Source: JBMNCQ01 sp049366715
GTDB taxonomy: Bacteria; Bacillota; Peptococcia; Peptococcales; BICA1-8
Direction of reading: 5' to 3'
DNA: 64,000 nt
NCBI GenBank assembly: GCA_049366715.1
Contig: JBMNCQ010000022.1
Location: forward strand, 52,233 to 116,232
Part shown: positions 8,348-16,974 of the stretch, in pieces
Layout: each line of letters opens with the position of its first letter
How positions within the stretch are numbered: position 1 is the first letter of the stretch
Made by a program: the position numbers and the translations under genes
The notes under the pieces: model-generated
The model's database searches: none
Told to the model about the DNA's origin: nothing
The model's input: the letters and a program-made list of their open reading frames with translations, nothing else

Positions 8348-9508
8348 CTAAAACCGAAATTCTTTTTGAAAAGCTGCCACCGCACCTTCTACGTCGGCTT
8401 TTAAACCCATTTCCTGCAAAGTCCTGCCGATTAAAGTTATGGCTTCAATGAACATCTCTTCGGTAGTATTGCCCATGTGCCCGATCCGGAAGGCTTTACC
8501 CGCCAAAGAAGCTAAAGCACCTGCAACGATCATACCTTTATCGGCTAAAGTTTTCCGGAAGAGGGCATCATCTACGCCCTCCGGATAAATGATACAGCTT
8601 AAGGTTGGAGCAGCGACATCTTCAGCGGCAAGTGCCGTCATGCCATAGACAGCTAAAGCTGTCCGGATCGCTTTACCCAAAGCAGCATGCCTTTTATATC
8701 TTGTCGTTAATCCTTCAGCCATAACAATTTCCAGCCCTTTTTCATAGGCATACAGCATATTCACAGGTGGTGTGGCATAGTATTTGCCGGGGTTCTGCAT
8801 AATGGGCAGCCAATTCTTAATATCACAATAATAAGCCGGGATCTGTTCCATTTTCTCTCTGGCTGCCAGAGCTTTCGGACTAAAAGCCACAATTCCTAAT
8901 CCGGGAGGCACGCCGATAGCTTTTTGAGAACCGGTTAAAACAACATCAATTTTAAACTCAGGATGACCATATTCTCTGCCCATGTTCTCTTCAACGGCGG
9001 CAGTTGCACAAACACCATCCAGAATAAAGAGAACTCCTGCTTTTTTAACAGCAGGCACCAATAAGTCTAAATCAGCCATAACTCCTGTAGATGTATCCAC
9101 ATGGGTTACGGTAGCTGCTTTATACCCTCCTCCGGCCAGCTTTGCTTCGACTTCCTGCGGGTCAACGTGCTTACCCCATTCTGCCTGTATTGTTTCAACT
9201 TCAATCCCAAAAGCCTTACCCAATTGTATGAAACGATCACCAAAATAGCCGTGACTAATTACTAAAAGTTTTTCCCCCGGTGCAACGGTATTCACAATAG
9301 CCATTTCCATGGCCAGGGTTCCCGAACCGGCAAAAACAAAAACTTCTCCCTCCGTATTATACATTTCTTTCGTCAATTTCAGCCCGTTTTTAAATACCTC
9401 TACAAATCTCGGATCCGTATGCGCCCTGGTCTCACCGGCTAAAGCTTCATAGATTTCATCGACAACAGGTGTAGGTCCGGGAATCAATAACATTTCTTTA
9501 TTTGGCAT
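8348..9508 (-). CDS. Alanine-glyoxylate/serine-pyruvate-type aminotransferase (class V)
   Basis: PLP-dependent class V aminotransferase of the AGXT/PucG branch. It begins MLLIPGPTPVVDEIYEAL, has the cofactor region FAGSGTLAMEMAIVNT, THVDTSTGVMADLD, the VLFILDGVCATAAVEE block, and the Schiff-base Lys in TGSQKAIGVPPGLG (near 195). Length of 386 aa is standard. AAGGGGGATTT is the ribosome site. It stands alone between its terminator and a divergent CAP-protein gene. Members interconvert glyoxylate, glycine, serine, pyruvate and alanine; the exact amino donor cannot be read from sequence. Confidence 0.9.
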   Translation of the reverse strand: MPNKEMLLIPGPTPVVDEIYEALAGETRAHTDPRFVEVFKNGLKLTKEMYNTEGEVFVFAGSGTLAMEMAIVNTVAPGEKLLVISHGYFGDRFIQLGKAFGIEVETIQAEWGKHVDPQEVEAKLAGGGYKAATVTHVDTSTGVMADLDLLVPAVKKAGVLFILDGVCATAAVEENMGREYGHPEFKIDVVLTGSQKAIGVPPGLGIVAFSPKALAAREKMEQIPAYYCDIKNWLPIMQNPGKYYATPPVNMLYAYEKGLEIVMAEGLTTRYKRHAALGKAIRTALAVYGMTALAAEDVAAPTLSCIIYPEGVDDALFRKTLADKGMIVAGALASLAGKAFRIGHMGNTTEEMFIEAITLIGRTLQEMGLKADVEGAVAAFQKEFRF

Positions 9509-9723
9509 CTCAAATCCCCCTTAGTTATTCTTTTTAAAATGTTTCGCTTTAATTTGCTAAAAATCCTCCCAAATTTTATCTCTAAATCAAAATCATAGTA
9601 AAGTTTTACTGAATCACCCTGAAATCCCGCAACTTACCTGAAGATATACAAGTTGTCGTGTGGTAGTATGTAAACAAGTAAGTATTTTCACATATAAAAT
9701 ATTATGGAAATGGAGGAGTTTTT

Positions 9724-10458
9724 TTGCAAAAGAGATTTAAAAAAATTCAACTAAGCTTACTGTTAGCTGTAATTTTCACCATGGTATTTTCCTCGATGGC
9801 CTGGGCTGCAGGATATAGTTATTCTTACCGCAGCTATTATTCACCGCAAAAATATTATACCCAGCCGTCTTATAATTATGGCTATAGTAACAACTACAAC
9901 TATTACTACAGATACACGCCAAATTATAACTGGAACTGGTCTTACGACTATCAGCAGCCATCTGTCACTCAGCCTCAGCCTCAGCCTAAGCCTCAACCTA
10001 ATCCGAAGCCCACTCCCCGGCCTGAGCCCGAACCTACACCTACACCCGCACCTACACCCGCACCTACAACAGGGGTAAGTGCTAACGAGCAGCAAATGAT
10101 AAACTTGGTAAACCAAGAAAGAAGTGCCCAGGGCTTAGAACCGCTGAAGGTAGACATGGAACTGGTCAAACTGGCCCGGATGAAAAGTCAGGACATGATT
10201 GACAATAACTATTTCAGCCATACATCTCCAACTTACGGAAGCCCCTTTGAAATGATGCAGAATTATGGTATTTCCTACAGAACTGCCGGTGAGAACCTGG
10301 CAGGGGCAGCAACAGTTACTACCGCCCATACCAATTTAATGAACAGTGAGGGGCACCGGGCCAATATTCTCAACAGCAGCTATACCCGTATTGGGATCGG
10401 TATCGTCAAAGGTGGTCCCTACGGTCAGATGTATACCCAATTGTTTATCGGAAAATAA
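9724..10458 (+). CDS. Secreted CAP-domain (SCP/YkwD) protein
   Basis: Starts at TTG with GGAGG upstream. Residues 1-29 form a signal peptide (KKIQLSLLLAVIF, cleavage near AWAAG). Residues about 30-77 are a Tyr/Asn/Ser-rich low-complexity region, residues 78-115 a Pro-rich linker of PQPQPKPQP and TPAP repeats, and about 118-244 the CAP domain (NEQQMINLVNQERSAQG, SQDMIDNNYFSHTSPT, GENLAGA, INSEGHRANIL-like NSEGHRANILN, and YTRIGIGIV). CAP proteins in Firmicutes are exported and in some cases associate with spores or the wall; their activity is not settled. It has its own terminator and is a monocistronic unit. Confidence 0.92.
   Translation: MQKRFKKIQLSLLLAVIFTMVFSSMAWAAGYSYSYRSYYSPQKYYTQPSYNYGYSNNYNYYYRYTPNYNWNWSYDYQQPSVTQPQPQPKPQPNPKPTPRPEPEPTPTPAPTPAPTTGVSANEQQMINLVNQERSAQGLEPLKVDMELVKLARMKSQDMIDNNYFSHTSPTYGSPFEMMQNYGISYRTAGENLAGAATVTTAHTNLMNSEGHRANILNSSYTRIGIGIVKGGPYGQMYTQLFIGK
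9970..10068 (+). repeat. In-frame proline-rich tandem repeat
   Basis: Hexamer repeats of CAGCCT/AAGCCT type pass into CCTACACCCGCA-type repeats, encoding Pro-Gln/Pro-Lys and then Thr-Pro-Ala-Pro units. They form the flexible linker between the Tyr-rich part and the CAP domain and are a likely site of length variation. Confidence 0.85.
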
Positions 10459-10467
10459 AAAACAGGA

Positions 10468-10496
10468 GAACCGCCAGGCTTTGGCGGTTCTTTTTT
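10468..10496 (+). terminator. Rho-independent terminator of the CAP gene
   Basis: GAACCGCCA and TGGCGGTTC form a 9-bp stem, followed by TTTTTT, 10 bases after the stop codon. Confidence 0.92.
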
Positions 10497-10640
10497 CATA
10501 CCAATGAAACTTTGCCGGTGAACTTTCCCCCTTTGAACTGCAGGTACTGTAACCTCCTGCTTTCCCCAAGTCATCATCACCCCCGCCCGTCTGCCGGCAT
10601 AAGCTGAAATAAGAAGGATTTATGAGGAGAGTAAAGTTAG

Positions 10641-11543
10641 ATGGCTAAATACAAAATAATGTCTTTTGACGGCGGGGGAATCCGGGGAGCATTGTCGGCC
10701 AAGATATTAGAACGTCTGGTTGATTACGAACCTGCCTTACTTGAGAATGTTAATCTTTTGGCGGGAACATCCTCCGGTGCTTTCATAGCCCTTGGACTGG
10801 CGTATGGTCTCAAACCTCCGGAACTCGTGGAATTATATAGTATGAAAAACGGGAGATTTATTTTTACGCCTGAATACAGTGAAATTCTCAGACCAAAATA
10901 TAATAACGAGCACCTGAAAGAGGTACTCGGCTCAATTTTTCCCCCGGACCTGAAACTTAAGGATTTAAAAAAACAGGTACTTATTCCTGTCTTTTGCCTA
11001 AACGATGCGCAAACAAATGCCTGGAACCCTGTTTTCCTGCATAATTGCAGTCACTCAGATTTTTTGGAAATGCCTGTCTTAGATGCGGCTCTAGCCAGCA
11101 GTGCCGCCCCCATTTACTTTCCTTCCTATCAGAACTATATAGACGGGGGCGTAGTAGCCAATAATCCCAGTACCGCCGCAATAGCCTTTGCCAGGGATGA
11201 GGCGGCAGGAAATCAGCCCTTAGATGATATCTGTCTTTTGTCTGTCAGCACCGGTTACAGTCCCGCCAAAATAACGGAGGATACCACAGACTGGGGGGCA
11301 TTGGAATGGATGCTGTCCTTTTCCCCTCCGATCCCGTTGTTAACCATACTGCTGGACAGTGCAGTTGAGGCTGATACCTATTACAGCCGGCAGCTCTTAG
11401 GTAAACACTATTTCCGGATAAATCCCTTACTACCCAAATCCATATATTTGGATGATTATAACCAGATACCAGCCCTCCTTTCTCTGGCCAAAAAATATCA
11501 CCTTAAGCCTGCTCTGAACTGGCTCAGAGCAAATTGGTACTAA
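10641..11543 (+). CDS. Patatin-like phospholipase
   Basis: Cytosolic lipid acyl hydrolase with the full patatin motif set: oxyanion loop DGGGIRG (residues 10-16), nucleophile elbow GTSSG (Ser44) and catalytic Asp168 in YIDGGVVANNP. Length of 300 aa matches single-domain family members. GAGGAGAG lies just ahead of the ATG. It is flanked by terminators and not linked to a nucleotidyltransferase, so there is no evidence that it is a CBASS effector. The substrate is unknown. Confidence 0.92.
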   Translation: MAKYKIMSFDGGGIRGALSAKILERLVDYEPALLENVNLLAGTSSGAFIALGLAYGLKPPELVELYSMKNGRFIFTPEYSEILRPKYNNEHLKEVLGSIFPPDLKLKDLKKQVLIPVFCLNDAQTNAWNPVFLHNCSHSDFLEMPVLDAALASSAAPIYFPSYQNYIDGGVVANNPSTAAIAFARDEAAGNQPLDDICLLSVSTGYSPAKITEDTTDWGALEWMLSFSPPIPLLTILLDSAVEADTYYSRQLLGKHYFRINPLLPKSIYLDDYNQIPALLSLAKKYHLKPALNWLRANWY

Positions 11544-11569
11544 AATCGCCTCTCCCGGCGATTTTTTTT
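11544..11569 (+). terminator. Rho-independent terminator of the patatin gene
   Basis: AATCGCC and GGCGATT form a stem around TCTCCC, followed by a run of T, directly at the stop codon. Confidence 0.92.
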
Positions 11570-11689
11570 ATGGGCCTTAAATATCCAGACCCGGTTAAAG
11601 CACCGGCTTAACTTTTTCCGAAAGAATATCATAAATATCCCTTTTCAGAAAATAATACTACCAGAGAAGTAATGAAAGGAGTGGCCGGC

Positions 11690-12151
11690 ATGAACGGAAT
11701 TACCGTCAGAGAGATTAAAGAGATTAATCCTTCTCTTGTTGCCCAATTAATTAACATTGAAGAAAATGCCTTTGGCAATAATGGCCTGCATAACGAATGG
11801 CTGATGATCCCCATGTTAAGATACGGGAGGGTATTTATTGCAGAGTTAAATAAAAATGCAGTCGGTTCTGCCCAATTAATGCGGGACTGGGAAGACAAAA
11901 ACACTGCATATTTTTATGGGATTTCCATAGCTCCCCCTTACCGCGGACAGGGGATAGGATCGTATTTTATGACCGAGATATTAACGGCATTAAAAAAGTC
12001 TGATTTTAAAAAGCTGACGCTAACCGTTAGTCCTCATAATCATGGGGCCATCCATATTTATCAGGATAAACTCGGTTTTCAAAAAATCAATTACTATGAA
12101 AAGGAGTACGGGCCTAAGGAAGACCGGATCTCTATGGAGCTCCTATTATGA
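11690..12151 (+). CDS. GNAT-family N-acetyltransferase
   Basis: A 153-aa GNAT fold. The acetyl-CoA pyrophosphate loop is visible as ISIAPPYRGQGIGSYFM, followed by LTLTVSPHNHGAIHIYQDKLGF, the usual Asn/Tyr region. The frame is open to an ATG at 11672, but AAAGGAG lies 8 bases before the ATG at 11690, so I use that start. The last codons overlap the ornithine-racemase-like gene by 4 bases (ATGA), indicating translational coupling. Sharing an operon with a racemase and arginase suggests that the acceptor is a basic amino acid such as ornithine, but this is inference. Confidence 0.85.
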   Translation: MNGITVREIKEINPSLVAQLINIEENAFGNNGLHNEWLMIPMLRYGRVFIAELNKNAVGSAQLMRDWEDKNTAYFYGISIAPPYRGQGIGSYFMTEILTALKKSDFKKLTLTVSPHNHGAIHIYQDKLGFQKINYYEKEYGPKEDRISMELLL

Positions 12152-13251
12152 ATAATCCTTCTCTGCAGATTGATCTGGCTAAGATTACGAAAAATGCAGA
12201 AACCATAGTTTCTTTATGCAGCCAGGCAGGGATAACTGTCACCGGCGTAACCAAAGCGGTTTGCGGCGATCCCCGTATTGCGCTGGCAATGCTTAAAGGC
12301 GGGATTAAAGCATTAGCCGATGCCAGGATAGAAAATATTATTAAAATGCGGGAAGCCGGGCTTCAAGCAAAATTTATGCTTTTAAGAAGTCCGATGCTAA
12401 GTGAAATTGAGCAGGTTGTAAAGTTCTGTGATTTCAGTTTAAATTCTGAGCCAAAAGTCTTAAAGGGGCTGTCTCAAGCTGCCCAAAAATATGATACTGT
12501 GCATAATGTCATTTTAATGATTGATGTCGGAGAAATCAGAGAGGGGATTCTGCCCATCAGCATTTTTAAAGTAGGCCGGGAAATCAAAAATTTGGCAGGA
12601 ATCCAGGTTGTCGGTGTAGGAACAAACCTGACCTGCTATAGTGGTGTACTGCCGACAAAAGAAAATATGAACTTGCTGATAAAAACAGGGCAGGAGTTAG
12701 AACAAATTTTAGGCTGCCCGTTACAGATTTATTCCGGGGGAAATAGCAGTAACCTGGAATTGTTAGAAAAAGGCATCCATCCTCCCCGGATAAATCAATT
12801 CAGAATTGGTGAAAGTATTTTGCTCGGTCATTACCTGGCCCGCAGTACACCGATAAAAGGAACTTATCAGGATGCTTTTGTCCTTGCGGCAGAATTAATT
12901 GAATTAAAGGAGAAACCTTCGCTGCCTTATGGTAAACTTGGTGCAAATTTATTTGACGAACACCCTGCCGAAAGGCAGTTAAGGCTGCACTTCCGCGGCA
13001 TTGCCGCTATTGGCAGGCAAGATGTGCCTCCGGATGGCATTATCCCGCTGGAGAGCGGGATTCCCCTCAAAGTTATCGGTGCGACCAGCGACCATACTGT
13101 CCTGGATTTTGGTAATTTGATTGACGGCTTTGGGGTAGGCAGCCAAATACGGTTTAAGATAAATTATCCCGCTTTACTCGCCCTGATGACGTCTCCCTAT
13201 ATCCATAAGAAATATACAAATTCACGATCTGCAGGAGGTGCTGAACAATGA
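12148..13251 (+). CDS. orr: Alanine/ornithine racemase family PLP enzyme (probable ornithine racemase)
   Basis: Alanine-racemase N-terminal-type TIM barrel without the classical Alr C-terminal tyrosine domain. The PLP Lys is Lys36 in VTGVTKAVCGDP; other blocks are MIDVGEIREGI, VVGVGTNLTCYSG and IYSGGNSSNLELLE. The 367-aa architecture matches ornithine racemase of the clostridial ornithine pathway rather than Alr. It overlaps the GNAT gene and the arginase gene by 4 bases on each side. With arginase alongside, the natural reading is conversion of L-ornithine to D-ornithine. No D-ornithine aminomutase gene is in the window. Confidence 0.82.
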   Translation: MNNPSLQIDLAKITKNAETIVSLCSQAGITVTGVTKAVCGDPRIALAMLKGGIKALADARIENIIKMREAGLQAKFMLLRSPMLSEIEQVVKFCDFSLNSEPKVLKGLSQAAQKYDTVHNVILMIDVGEIREGILPISIFKVGREIKNLAGIQVVGVGTNLTCYSGVLPTKENMNLLIKTGQELEQILGCPLQIYSGGNSSNLELLEKGIHPPRINQFRIGESILLGHYLARSTPIKGTYQDAFVLAAELIELKEKPSLPYGKLGANLFDEHPAERQLRLHFRGIAAIGRQDVPPDGIIPLESGIPLKVIGATSDHTVLDFGNLIDGFGVGSQIRFKINYPALLALMTSPYIHKKYTNSRSAGGAEQ

Positions 13252-14147
13252 ACATAGAAATAGTCGGGGTACCCATGGACTTAGGTGCAAACCGCCGGGG
13301 CACGGATATGGGGCCCAGTGCCATTCGCTATGCCGGCCTGAGCAAAGCCCTGAATGAAATGGGCCTTTGTGTAACAGATAACGGCAATATCCACGTACCG
13401 GTTCCCGAAAGCCTTAAAATAGCCCAAGCAGAATATCTCTTTGTAGATGAAATACTCAGTGTCTGCAAATCTTTAGGCAAACTGGTCGCAGAAATTTTGG
13501 CAAGGGGGAATTTCCCTTTAGTCTTAGGCGGGGATCACAGCATAGCAATGGGAACTTTACTGGGCGTAGCTAAGCACATTCCCGCCTGCGGTCTGATCTG
13601 GTTTGATGCCCATGGTGATTTCAATACCTTGCAAAGCAGTGAAACAGGTAATATTCATGGTATGTCCCTGGCGGCTATTACCGGGAAAGGCAACTTGAAT
13701 TTTGCCCAAAGCGGTATTCATCCCGTTATTAGCGAGGAAAAAACCGTATTAATCGGGATCAGAGATTTAGATCCTGTAGAAAAAGAAAGACTAAAACAAT
13801 CAAAGATTAAAGTATTTACAATGAAAGCAATTGATGAAATGGGAATTGCCAGTGTGGTGAAGGAAGCTCTTTTCATTGCCGGGAGCGGGAATGACGGCTT
13901 TCATGTCAGCTTTGATTTGGATGTAATCGACCCGTCAACGGCTTCAGGAGTCGGTACCCCGGTAACAGGCGGCCTCAGCTACCGGGAAGCCCATCTGGCG
14001 TTAGAATTAATTGCCGAAACAAATCTCCTGAAATCTTTTGAAATATGTGAAGTTAACCCCATTGTAGATCAGGGAGGCAACAGGACGGCCCGGCTGGCTG
14101 TTGAGTTAATTTGTTCCGCTTTAGGCAAGCGTATTTTTGGTGCCTAA
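13248..14147 (+). CDS. rocF: Arginase
   Basis: Ureohydrolase with all Mn-binding motifs: GGDHSIAMG, WFDAHGDFNT and SFDLDVIDPSTASGVGTP. The N-terminus GVPMDLGANRRGTDMGPSAIR is typical of arginases rather than agmatinases, and 299 aa is the family length. It would hydrolyse arginine to ornithine and urea in the cytosol. It is the last gene of the GNAT/racemase/arginase operon, with an ATGA overlap and AGGAGGTG upstream. Product flow into the upstream racemase is plausible. Confidence 0.93.
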   Translation: MNIEIVGVPMDLGANRRGTDMGPSAIRYAGLSKALNEMGLCVTDNGNIHVPVPESLKIAQAEYLFVDEILSVCKSLGKLVAEILARGNFPLVLGGDHSIAMGTLLGVAKHIPACGLIWFDAHGDFNTLQSSETGNIHGMSLAAITGKGNLNFAQSGIHPVISEEKTVLIGIRDLDPVEKERLKQSKIKVFTMKAIDEMGIASVVKEALFIAGSGNDGFHVSFDLDVIDPSTASGVGTPVTGGLSYREAHLALELIAETNLLKSFEICEVNPIVDQGGNRTARLAVELICSALGKRIFGA

Positions 14148-14292
14148 AAAATAATTTCCTTCTCACCGTAGTTTTCCTGGCGTATTAAAATATTTTTCCG
14201 CATTTGAGCTTCTAACCGGCTTTTCGCGAAACGAAGAGTTGGTTAGCTAAGCATAATTTTACCCATTTTCCACAAATCAATAGTCCGGCCGC

Positions 14293-14321
14293 TTTACTTT
14301 TTGCAGCGCTTATTTTATGAT
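14293..14321 (+). promoter_or_regulatory. Probable sigma-A promoter of the thiamine operon
   Basis: TTTACT, a 17-base spacer and TATGAT place a start point near 14328, about 75 bases ahead of the TPP aptamer. The stretch 14148-14290 between arginase and this promoter holds no gene I can support. Confidence 0.55.
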
Positions 14322-14401
14322 AGAGATATAGGTAATGAAGTAATGCTACACTATGACTTACAACCATGATTTATGAACGATTAATTATCTGAATTTACAC
14401 T

Positions 14402-14490
14402 CTAGGGGAGCCCTGTAGAGGGCTGAGAGGAAGTTTCGGCTTCGACCCTTTGGACCTGACCCGGGTAATACCGGCGTAGGAAAGAGTTAA
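14402..14490 (+). promoter_or_regulatory. TPP (thi-box) riboswitch aptamer
   Basis: All conserved elements are present in order: GGGGAGCCC, GGGCTGAGAGG, ACCCTTTGGACCTGA, CCGGGTAATACCGGCGTAGG. The loop GGCTTC between them is a short P3. The aptamer is followed by a strong terminator, so thiamine diphosphate should switch off transcription of thiSGHFE. Confidence 0.97.
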
Positions 14491-14502
14491 GGCAGTTTGT
14501 TA

Positions 14503-14540
14503 GCCGTAATTCTCCCTACGAGAATTACGGCTTATTTATT
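14503..14540 (+). terminator. Expression-platform terminator of the TPP riboswitch
   Basis: A 12-bp perfect stem (GCCGTAATTCTC / GAGAATTACGGC) followed by TTATTTATTT starts 13 bases after the aptamer core, the usual arrangement for TPP-dependent termination. Confidence 0.9.
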
Positions 14541-14631
14541 TGAGCCGTGAATAGAACCAACTGCTCTCAGGACCGGCTCCCCATAACTAACCGAACTGAT
14601 CACCGGTACGATTATTTAAGGAGGTGAACAT

Positions 14632-14832
14632 TTGCAGATTCATGTTAACGGTAAAATAACTGAAATAACTGAACCCTTAACGATCTTAGAATATATCCAT
14701 AGTAAAAATTTGCAGCCTGCTTCCCTGGTTATTCAGTACAACAAGCAAGTATTAAAAAAAGCTGACTGGTCAAAGATCAGCCTGCAGGAAAATGACCGGT
14801 TAGAACTATTAAGTTTTGTCGGAGGTGGTTAA
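14632..14832 (+). CDS. thiS: Sulfur carrier protein ThiS
   Basis: A 66-aa ubiquitin-like protein ending LLSFVGGG; the C-terminal Gly-Gly is adenylylated by ThiF and then thiocarboxylated to donate sulfur for the thiazole ring. N-terminal MQIHVNGKITEI and ALTILEYI-like LTILEYIHSK segments match ThiS. It starts at TTG behind AAGGAGGTGAACAT and is the first gene after the riboswitch. A third terminal Gly is a small variation seen in some members. Confidence 0.93.
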   Translation: MQIHVNGKITEITEPLTILEYIHSKNLQPASLVIQYNKQVLKKADWSKISLQENDRLELLSFVGGG

Positions 14833-14834
14833 TT

Positions 14835-15602
14835 ATGCAGGATATTTTAGAGATAAGTGATAAACGGCTTACCAGCCGTCTTTTGCTGGGCACGGGCAAA
14901 TTTCCCCGCAAAGGGATTCTGCCGGAAGTCATCAAAGAATCGGAATCCCAGGTCGTTACTGTGGCCGTAAGACGGGTCGACCCGGATGGAGAGCAGGAAA
15001 ACATCTTAAACTACATCAATAAAGACATCATTTTAATGCCGAATACATCCGGGGCCAGAACTGCGGAAGAGGCCGTACGCATCGCTCAGATTTCCCGGGC
15101 TGCGGGCTGTGGTAACTGGATAAAAATAGAGGTTATTAACGATAATAAATATTTGCTGCCTGATAATTATGAAACCGTCAAAGCCACGGAACTGCTGGCT
15201 AAAGACGGCTTTGTCGTCCTGCCTTATGTAGCACCGGATTTAATGGTCGCCAAGGCTCTGGTTAACGCCGGTGCTGCAGCAGTAATGCCTTTAGGCGCCC
15301 CCATCGGTTCAAACCGCGGCTTGCAGACCAGGGAAATGATTCGTATTTTAATTGCAGAAATCAGCCTGCCCATAATTGTTGACGCCGGAATCGGCAAGCC
15401 TTCTCAGGCCGCGGAGGCTATGGAAATGGGCGCCGCCGCCGTCTTAGTCAATACCGCCATTGCTACTGCCGATAACCCGGTTATGATGGCTGCTGCTTTT
15501 AAGCTGGCGGTAGACGCCGGCAGAAGAGCCTACCTGGCCGGACCCGGCGCAGAAAAAATCCACGGCGAAGCATCCTCGCCATTAACAGGTTTTCTAAGAT
15601 AG
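14835..15602 (+). CDS. thiG: Thiazole synthase ThiG
   Basis: TIM-barrel enzyme that condenses 1-deoxyxylulose-5-phosphate, dehydroglycine and ThiS thiocarboxylate. The N-terminus LTSRLLLGTGKFP, catalytic Lys97 in NWIKIEVINDNKYLLPD, phosphate region APIGSNRGL and IVDAGIGKPSQAAEAMEMGA are all present. Length 255 aa is standard. Two bases separate it from thiS, whose last codons carry its GGAGG. Confidence 0.97.
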   Translation: MQDILEISDKRLTSRLLLGTGKFPRKGILPEVIKESESQVVTVAVRRVDPDGEQENILNYINKDIILMPNTSGARTAEEAVRIAQISRAAGCGNWIKIEVINDNKYLLPDNYETVKATELLAKDGFVVLPYVAPDLMVAKALVNAGAAAVMPLGAPIGSNRGLQTREMIRILIAEISLPIIVDAGIGKPSQAAEAMEMGAAAVLVNTAIATADNPVMMAAAFKLAVDAGRRAYLAGPGAEKIHGEASSPLTGFLR

Positions 15603-15614
15603 GGGAAATGAATT

Positions 15615-16718
15615 ATGACTTTTTATCATAAAATAACGGAATATGAGCATTTTAATTTCACACGTTTTTGGGAAGCTGTTACCGGCAATATGGTCACAAA
15701 GTCGCTGGCTAAAGATACCCTGAAAGAAGAAGATCTGCTGATCTTATTATCACCCCGGGCCGCAGATTATTTGGAAGAAATGGCGCAACAGGCCCGGAGA
15801 CTTACGATCCGGAACTTTGGTAAAGTTATTTTTCTCTATACACCGCTGTACCTGTCAAACTATTGTGTTAATCGTTGTGCCTATTGCGGCTTTAATGCCG
15901 GTAATAAAATACACCGGAAAACCCTTACTCTGACTGAGGTAGAAACCGAAGCCGCAACAATTGCCGCAACAGGCCTGCGGCATATTCTCATTTTAACCGG
16001 TGAATCCAAAGCCCAGGCCGGCTTAACTTATCTCAAAGATTGTGTGCAAATCCTGAAAAAATATTTTTCCTCCATTTCTATTGAAATCTATCCAATGGAT
16101 ACGGAAGAATATCGGGAGCTGGTCCGGGCAGGGGTAGACGGAATGACGATTTATCAGGAAACATATGACCGCCGGCGCTATGATGAAGTCCATCTCAAAG
16201 GCCCGAAAAAAGATTATCAATACCGTCTGGAAGCCCCTGAACGGGCCGGAGCAGCAAATATGCGCACGATAAACATCGGTGCCCTGTTAGGACTGGCGAA
16301 ATGGCGGGAAGATGCTTTTTTTACCGGTATTCATGCCCATTATCTGCAGAATAAGTTTCCCGGCACGGAACTGGGGGTTTCTCTGCCCCGCATTCGTCCC
16401 CATGTCGGCAGCTTCCAGCCTTTAGAAAGTGCCTGTGATAAAAACCTGGTCCAGACCATACTGGCTTACCGGCTCTACCTTCCCCGGGCGGGTATCACGA
16501 TCTCTACCCGGGAAAACGCCCGGTTAAGGGATAATTTGATTGGCCTGGGTGTTACCAAAATGTCTGCCGGATCTTCTACTGAAGTAGGCGGGCATTCTCA
16601 AAGCCGGAACAGTGAAAGTCAGTTTGAGATATCTGATGAGCGTACGGTGCCGGAGGTCCAAGAAGCTATCCTCAGAAAAGGCTTCCAGCCCGTATTAAAA
16701 GATTGGCAGCATATGTAG
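15615..16718 (+). CDS. thiH: 2-iminoacetate synthase ThiH
   Basis: Radical-SAM tyrosine lyase that makes dehydroglycine for ThiG, the oxygen-sensitive alternative to ThiO. The 4Fe-4S motif is Cys84-x3-Cys88-x2-Cys91 in NYCVNRCAYCGFN. The C-terminal half shows SLPRIRPHVGSF and TISTRENARLRDN, ThiH hallmarks. Length 367 aa. It follows thiG by 12 bases. Use of ThiH rather than ThiO fits an anaerobe. Confidence 0.97.
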   Translation: MTFYHKITEYEHFNFTRFWEAVTGNMVTKSLAKDTLKEEDLLILLSPRAADYLEEMAQQARRLTIRNFGKVIFLYTPLYLSNYCVNRCAYCGFNAGNKIHRKTLTLTEVETEAATIAATGLRHILILTGESKAQAGLTYLKDCVQILKKYFSSISIEIYPMDTEEYRELVRAGVDGMTIYQETYDRRRYDEVHLKGPKKDYQYRLEAPERAGAANMRTINIGALLGLAKWREDAFFTGIHAHYLQNKFPGTELGVSLPRIRPHVGSFQPLESACDKNLVQTILAYRLYLPRAGITISTRENARLRDNLIGLGVTKMSAGSSTEVGGHSQSRNSESQFEISDERTVPEVQEAILRKGFQPVLKDWQHM

Positions 16719-16807
16719 AATCACCTGAATGGGATTAGTAGAGTTTATCGTTTATCGTATTTTTCCGTTTTCGGTGCTCGGTTGATTAGTGACTGGCGTA
16801 GTTCAGA

Positions 16808-16870
16808 TTATAGAGCATAGAGCATAGTTCATAGTTCATAGAGCATAGTTCATAGTTTATAGTTTATAGA
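16808..16870 (+). repeat. Short-repeat cluster, left of thiF (TTCATAG/AGCATAG units)
   Basis: Seven or so imperfect copies of CATAGTTCATAG / AGAGCATAG lie head to tail in the thiH-thiF gap. Just downstream (16879-16910) are TCAGTTTTCAG-type repeats. The same units occur inverted to the right of thiF and again at 22172. Nothing else is recognisable between 16719 and 16974. Confidence 0.85.
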
Positions 16871-16974
16871 TTTAGTTTGGGTATCAGTTTTCAGTTTCCG
16901 GCTCTCAAGGCTATCATATTCATAAGCAGAATATGATTAATCATGAAGAATTGAAAAAAGGATGATTTGCTGTC

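Noticed and set aside
9841..10116. Antisense frame rich in Arg-Leu repeats across the CAP gene
   Set aside because: It is the shadow of the CCT/CAG tandem repeat and has no ribosome site.
10641..11543. Patatin as a CBASS-type defence effector
   Set aside because: No nucleotidyltransferase, sensor or other defence gene adjoins it; it is flanked by terminators.
16808..16870. Possible CRISPR array
   Set aside because: The units are 7-12 bases long, vary and have no spacers of constant length, and no cas gene is nearby.
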